Assembly (NCBI GenBank): GCA_021733945.1
Contig: JAIPJX010000022.1
Span: 1-44,034, forward strand
Direction: 5' to 3'
Source: Verrucomicrobiota bacterium
Lineage (GTDB): Bacteria > Verrucomicrobiota > Verrucomicrobiia > Limisphaerales > SIBE01
DNA: 44,034 nt
Of the stretch, positions 40,710 through 44,034 are shown one piece after another. Each line of letters begins with the position of its first letter. Within the stretch, counting starts at the first letter, position 1. Position numbers and translations under genes: made by a program. The notes below the pieces were generated by a model. The model saw only the letters and a list, made by a program, of their open reading frames with translations, searched no databases and was not told the origin of the DNA.

Positions 40710-41489
40710 TCAAGCTTCGGACGAAGGAAGCGCGGTGCGACGGTTAAACGCCACCACCTCGTCGTACGTGACCCCGGTGCCGCCAAAAATATCGAGCGCC
40801 GATCCGATCGTCAGGTCGACCCTGCCCCCTCCCGCACGGGTGACCTCCTCGAGGTCTTCAAGAGAACGCGCGCCTCCGGCGTAGGTCGTCGGAATGGGGG
40901 TCCACTTGCCGAGCATCTCGACCAGGGTTCGGTCGATTCCCTGGCAGAGCCCCTCGACATCCACCGCGTGAATCAAAAACTCGGCGCACTCGGCGCCGAG
41001 CGATTCCAGGGTCTGCCGGGTGACGCGCAGATCCGTGAACTTCTGCCATCGGTCCGTCACCACAAAATAATCGTCGCCCCTGCGCCGGCAACTCAGGTCG
41101 AGCACCAGGCGCTCCCTGCCCACCGCGGCAATCATCGCGCTCAACCGCTCCCTGTCCAACGCTCCGTTCCGAAAGACCCACGAGGTCACAATCACATGCG
41201 ATGCCCCGGCATCCAGAAAACCTCGGGCGTTCTCCGCATCAATGCCTCCGCCCACCTGCAGCCCGCCCGGATACGCTCCAAGCGCCTCCAAGGCGGCGTC
41301 CCGATTTCCGGGCCCCAACATGATGACATGCCCGCCTGTCAACCCATGCCTTCGGTAAAGATCCGCGTACCAACCGCTCGGGCGTTCCGCCACAAAATTG
41401 GTCCGCACCTGGGATCGATCCTCACCGAGAGTGCCTCCGACAATCTGTTTCACCTTTCCTTCGTGCAGGTCGATGCAGGGTCTGAACAT
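40710..41489 (-). CDS. hisA: Phosphoribosylformimino-AICAR ribotide isomerase, eukaryotic-type HisA
   Basis: This 259-residue barrel isomerises ProFAR to PRFAR in histidine synthesis. It opens with FRPCIDLHEGKVKQIVGGTL, and LQVGGGIDAENARGFLDAGA and PTTYAGGARSLEDL mark the two phosphate-binding sites. The sequence SCRRRGDDYFVVTDRWQKFTD and overall pattern match the fungal/plant HIS6-type isomerase rather than the usual bacterial HisA. That variant occurs in some bacteria, including Verrucomicrobiota. It is in an operon-like run behind the anti-sigma-like gene (30-nt gap) and no other his gene is in the window. Confidence 0.85.
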   Translation of the reverse strand: MFRPCIDLHEGKVKQIVGGTLGEDRSQVRTNFVAERPSGWYADLYRRHGLTGGHVIMLGPGNRDAALEALGAYPGGLQVGGGIDAENARGFLDAGASHVIVTSWVFRNGALDRERLSAMIAAVGRERLVLDLSCRRRGDDYFVVTDRWQKFTDLRVTRQTLESLGAECAEFLIHAVDVEGLCQGIDRTLVEMLGKWTPIPTTYAGGARSLEDLEEVTRAGGGRVDLTIGSALDIFGGTGVTYDEVVAFNRRTALPSSEA

Positions 41490-41519
41490 AATCGGGCGCT
41501 TTCAGGCAAGGGTCACGGG

Positions 41520-42767
41520 TCAGGGTGCCTCGCGCACCGCTTCCAATGGAAACTCCTGGCGGGTGCCAATCCTGGCTGTGCCCTGGATCCGCCCATTCCC
41601 CAGAATGCCACCCGGATCCGGAGAACCAGCCGGGCCACGCCCGGTCGGCCTGATTGCCGAACCGACCACGCTCCCCGTCAACACCACCGGTTGATTCAGA
41701 CTTCGGCTCCGACCCGTCACACGGAATCCGAACGTCGGCCCGGACTCCGATGGATCCGCCCCGACCGTCCCCCCCGCCGTCTTGCCTGCGGTCCTGTCCA
41801 TACCCTCATCAGTCAGGATGGTTCCGGTGTAGACGGAACCGTCTGCGTCGATGATTCGAAGGGTGCTCCCCTGAACGACGGCCTCAAACGATTGAAGAAT
41901 CTCCGGGTAAGGAGGGGAATTGAAGTTCCGACGGTAACGGTCGCTGGTATTGCGCCTGGCAAACGAAACGGTGGTCGCTTCGGACAGCGGCGCAGCCACG
42001 GCCGACAGCCCAGCTTCCACCCTCGCTGATCCTGACTGCGCCAGCTCCAGTTTTGCGTCCGATACCAATTCGCCACCGGTCCCAGTTGTCGGCAGCGCGG
42101 AATTGGCCACGATCGCCTGAGGGAGCGCGGGAGCTGTCGGCTCGGTCGCGATGGAGTCCGCCTGCGGCTTCGCGCGCAAACGTTCGGTTCCCGCGACAGG
42201 TTCGGAAGTGACCGGTGCCGGTGCCGCGGCAAATCGATTCTGTTTCTCCCGTATCCCCGGTGATTCTGCTGCGGGCGTGGCGGGTGCCTGGACAGGAACT
42301 CCCCGAGTCTCCATCTCGGACAGGAGCCTCTGCGGTTCCAACACCCCGGAGCGTCCGGAATCCAGCGGTTTTTCCGGTGCCGAAAACGCCGCTTTGTCCG
42401 CATCTTCGAGGTTCAACCGATTCACCTGGGTGGCCCCCGTCGCAGGGCCGGAAGGAGCGCTCCGGGTCGAAGAATCCCTGGCTACCTGGAACGATTGCTT
42501 GGAACTCCCGGTGCCGGAGTTCCAGAACACAGCGACCATGAGCAGGCCAAGAATCGCCGCGCCGAAGGCAAACCGGGGCCAGAGCGCGAGAATCCACCCG
42601 AAATTGGAGGGCCGTTCGGCGGCGGACTCGAATGTCCGGCGGATTTCGGACTGCAGCTGTGCGCGCATCGGCGAGGGCATGCCCGTGTCTGAAGGTGCCC
42701 TTTCCCGGCGTTTTCGCGCGTATTCGCGCAGCAATTTTTCCGCTCGATGTTCCGGATTGGCGGCCAT
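41520..42767 (-). CDS. Anti-sigma-factor-like membrane protein
   Basis: This 415-residue protein begins with a charged helical cytoplasmic part (HRAEKLLREYARKRRERAPSD, about residues 7-27) and one membrane segment (about 64-83). A long, low-complexity Ser/Pro/Ala-rich exterior follows. The last 140 residues include PPYPEILQSFEAVVQGSTLRI and IDADGSVYTGTI, a beta-rich end seen in Verrucomicrobiota anti-sigma-like proteins. The zinc-binding HxxxCxxC motif of many anti-sigma factors is absent. It starts 6 nt after the ECF sigma gene, so it is probably its regulator. Its ligand is unknown. Confidence 0.65.
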   Translation of the reverse strand: MAANPEHRAEKLLREYARKRRERAPSDTGMPSPMRAQLQSEIRRTFESAAERPSNFGWILALWPRFAFGAAILGLLMVAVFWNSGTGSSKQSFQVARDSSTRSAPSGPATGATQVNRLNLEDADKAAFSAPEKPLDSGRSGVLEPQRLLSEMETRGVPVQAPATPAAESPGIREKQNRFAAAPAPVTSEPVAGTERLRAKPQADSIATEPTAPALPQAIVANSALPTTGTGGELVSDAKLELAQSGSARVEAGLSAVAAPLSEATTVSFARRNTSDRYRRNFNSPPYPEILQSFEAVVQGSTLRIIDADGSVYTGTILTDEGMDRTAGKTAGGTVGADPSESGPTFGFRVTGRSRSLNQPVVLTGSVVGSAIRPTGRGPAGSPDPGGILGNGRIQGTARIGTRQEFPLEAVREAP

Positions 42768-42773
42768 GGTGTG

Positions 42774-43394
42774 TTAGACGGGAAACGACGCACAATTCTC
42801 GCGCTTAAAAACTTCGCGAGCCACCGCCTCGAATCGTCTGAGGCATTTGCTCAGACGGGAACTGACGGTTTTGGGGTTCATCTGCAGTGCCAGCGCGATC
42901 TCTTCATAACTCAGATCACCGAAATAGCGCAGCTCGATCACTTCCCGGCACGGATCACCCAGATCATCCAGAGCGCGCCGCACGAGTGTCAGCTGTTCGT
43001 CCTGAAGAAGACGGGCGTCGGGCCCCGGGGCATGGGAAGGTGGATCGGCGGTGATCCCTGTCTCCGGGTCTTCGGCCTGCAACGAAACGGTTGTCTGCCC
43101 CCCTCCGCGCTTGGCCGCGCGCTGCCGTTCCAGATAATCCCGGGTCTTGTTGGCCGCAATCCGGAACAGCCAGGTCTGAAACCGGCTGCCGCCCTTGAAG
43201 GAATCGAGACTTTTGATGACCGCGAGAAACGTCTCCTGGCAGATCTCCTCCATATCTTCCTGGGAAAGCGCCGGACCCAGTTGAAACACGAACCGGCCGG
43301 CCGGTCCATAATGTTCCGAAAACAGGGCGTCCCATGCCCCCGCATCGCCGCGGCGGCATCGGACCAACAGTTCGGTTTCACTCTCGGGGTTCAT
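42774..43394 (-). CDS. ECF-type RNA polymerase sigma factor
   Basis: This roughly 206-residue protein has sigma region 2 (GDAGAWDALFSEHYGPAGRFVF, then QETFLAVIKSLDSFKGGSRFQTWLFRIAANKTRDYLE) and region 4 (DPCREVIELRYFGDLSYEEIALALQMNPKTVSSRLSKCLRRF). Region 3 is replaced by a linker, as in ECF sigmas. I start at MNPESETELL (43394); an ATG at 43418 is in frame and possible. The next gene downstream encodes a membrane protein that is the likely anti-sigma factor, so this pair should answer an envelope or extracellular signal. Confidence 0.9.
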   Translation of the reverse strand: MNPESETELLVRCRRGDAGAWDALFSEHYGPAGRFVFQLGPALSQEDMEEICQETFLAVIKSLDSFKGGSRFQTWLFRIAANKTRDYLERQRAAKRGGGQTTVSLQAEDPETGITADPPSHAPGPDARLLQDEQLTLVRRALDDLGDPCREVIELRYFGDLSYEEIALALQMNPKTVSSRLSKCLRRFEAVAREVFKRENCASFPV

Positions 43395-43688
43395 ACAAAC
43401 CGGCAATACACCGCTCATCTTAACCGGATCAGACGCCGGGTCAACGTCAGCCGTCGGTGACAGAAGCGGGCGGCTGTCGCAGCGCGACAGACTCCACCCT
43501 CTTCGGCTGCTGCCTCCATTGCGGTTCACTGTTGCACCGAATTCCTTCGCAGGTGGGCATTGTTGCGCTGCGACAATCCCGTCCGCGTCCAGCGGACGGC
43601 CCCGGCAGTGTCACACCTTGGCTTCGTTGCACCGCCATTCGTTTAAGCTATTCGGAGGGCGAATCCGTCCCGGTGAGCCGACAAGCGG
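43395..43688. other. Intergenic region upstream of the sigma factor with inverted repeats
   Basis: No gene is visible. TGTCGCAGCGC (43475-43485) has its exact reverse complement GCGCTGCGACA at 43565-43575. GTCCGC and GCGGAC form a small hairpin near 43590. A degenerate copy of the REP-like arm (GGAGGGCGAATCCGTCC at about 43654) leads into the tandem array. The sigma-factor promoter must lie here, but I cannot identify it. Confidence 0.4.
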
Positions 43689-44034
43689 CCGAGGGGGACG
43701 GGGAAAGGTAGCGCGAACCGTCCCGGTGAGCGGTTTCGGCAATCCGCCTTCGGACGAGCCGCGGCTCAGCGAGGACGCTTCGCCCTACCGCCGAGGGGGA
43801 CGGGGAAAGGTAGCGCGAACCGTCCCGGTGAGCGGTTTCGGCAATCCGCCTTCGGACGAGCCTCGGCTCAGCGAGGACGCTTCGCCCTACCGCCGAGGGG
43901 GACGGGGAAAGGTGGCGCGAACCGTCCCGGTGAGCGGTTTCGGCAATCCGCCTTCGGACGAGCCGCGGCTCAGCGAGGACGCTTCGCCCTACCGCCGAGG
44001 GGGACGGGGAAAGGTGGCGCGAACCGCCCCGGTG
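43689..44034. repeat. Tandem 102-bp repeat array of the REP-like palindrome
   Basis: Units begin at 43689, 43791, 43893 and 43995, each exactly 102 bp apart, giving three full units and 40 bp of a fourth cut by the window edge. Each unit holds the palindrome whose arms start GGTAGCGCGAACCGTCCC (for example 43707-43730) and end CGCCCTACC (43765-43789). The loop contains CAATCCGCCTTCGGACGAG. Units differ at a few positions (GGTAGC versus GGTGGC, GCCGCGG versus GCCTCGG). The first palindrome half matches the dispersed copies at 21342 and 21721, but the loop differs. Confidence 0.85.

Noticed and set aside
43689..44034. CRISPR array at the right end
   Set aside because: The repeat period is 102 bp with no short conserved repeat separated by variable spacers; the whole unit repeats and is a palindromic tandem repeat.

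Overview
The window is high-GC chromosomal DNA, probably from a Verrucomicrobiota bacterium of the Pedosphaera/Limisphaera type. This is inferred from content, not from a database search. The clues are DUF1080 (3-keto-disaccharide hydrolase) proteins, a HEAT/cytochrome c/DUF1080 fusion, a eukaryotic-type HisA, a lysine/alanine-rich histone-like peptide, a multi-module GH29 hydrolase, and many palindromic dispersed repeats. Most genes are housekeeping genes in short operons.

Layout. 1-2060: apparent remnant of a chromosomal integron. Two toxin-antitoxin cassettes (hicBA and a RelE/ParE-like pair) lie on the minus strand. Each is followed by a 127-bp attC-like imperfect palindrome, and beside them on the plus strand is a truncated, frameshifted integron-integrase gene. 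2118-6210: DUF1080 protein, TolC-like outer-membrane protein, pyrH, sixA. 6232-11481: mutS, a lysine-rich peptide with a strong terminator, a DEDDy exonuclease, a HEAT-repeat protein. 11564-17476: aromatic-pathway operon (aroF, CbiX-like chelatase, tyrA, aroA, cmk, plsC) headed by what looks like a complete Phe/Tyr leader-peptide attenuator. 17487-23640: pyrD, the cytochrome c/DUF1080 protein, a lipoprotein, a repeat-rich decayed stretch, a TauE-type permease, a DJ-1/PfpI protein. 23675-28493: an exonuclease-ligase fusion divergent from ruvC-ruvA-acyltransferase. 28521-34427: lytic transglycosylase, the GH29/SGNH/alpha-beta hydrolase fusion, a zinc-ribbon protein and rnc. 34458-43394, all minus strand: kinase with a beta-propeller-like sensor domain, CCA-adding-type nucleotidyltransferase, membrane protein, OPT transporter, hisA, anti-sigma-like protein, ECF sigma factor. 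43395-44034: palindromic repeats ending in a 102-bp tandem array that runs off the window.

How they work together. The aroF leader peptide carries Phe-Phe and Tyr-Tyr-Phe codons inside a four-segment competing RNA structure, so charged Phe/Tyr tRNA should set transcription of the shikimate, tyrosine and downstream genes. The repair genes (exonuclease-ligase, ruvC, ruvA) diverge from a 97-bp spacer holding a perfect 16-bp palindrome, a candidate shared operator. The sigma/anti-sigma-like pair and the membrane kinase point to surface signalling. The GH29, DUF1080 and cytochrome proteins point to polysaccharide use.
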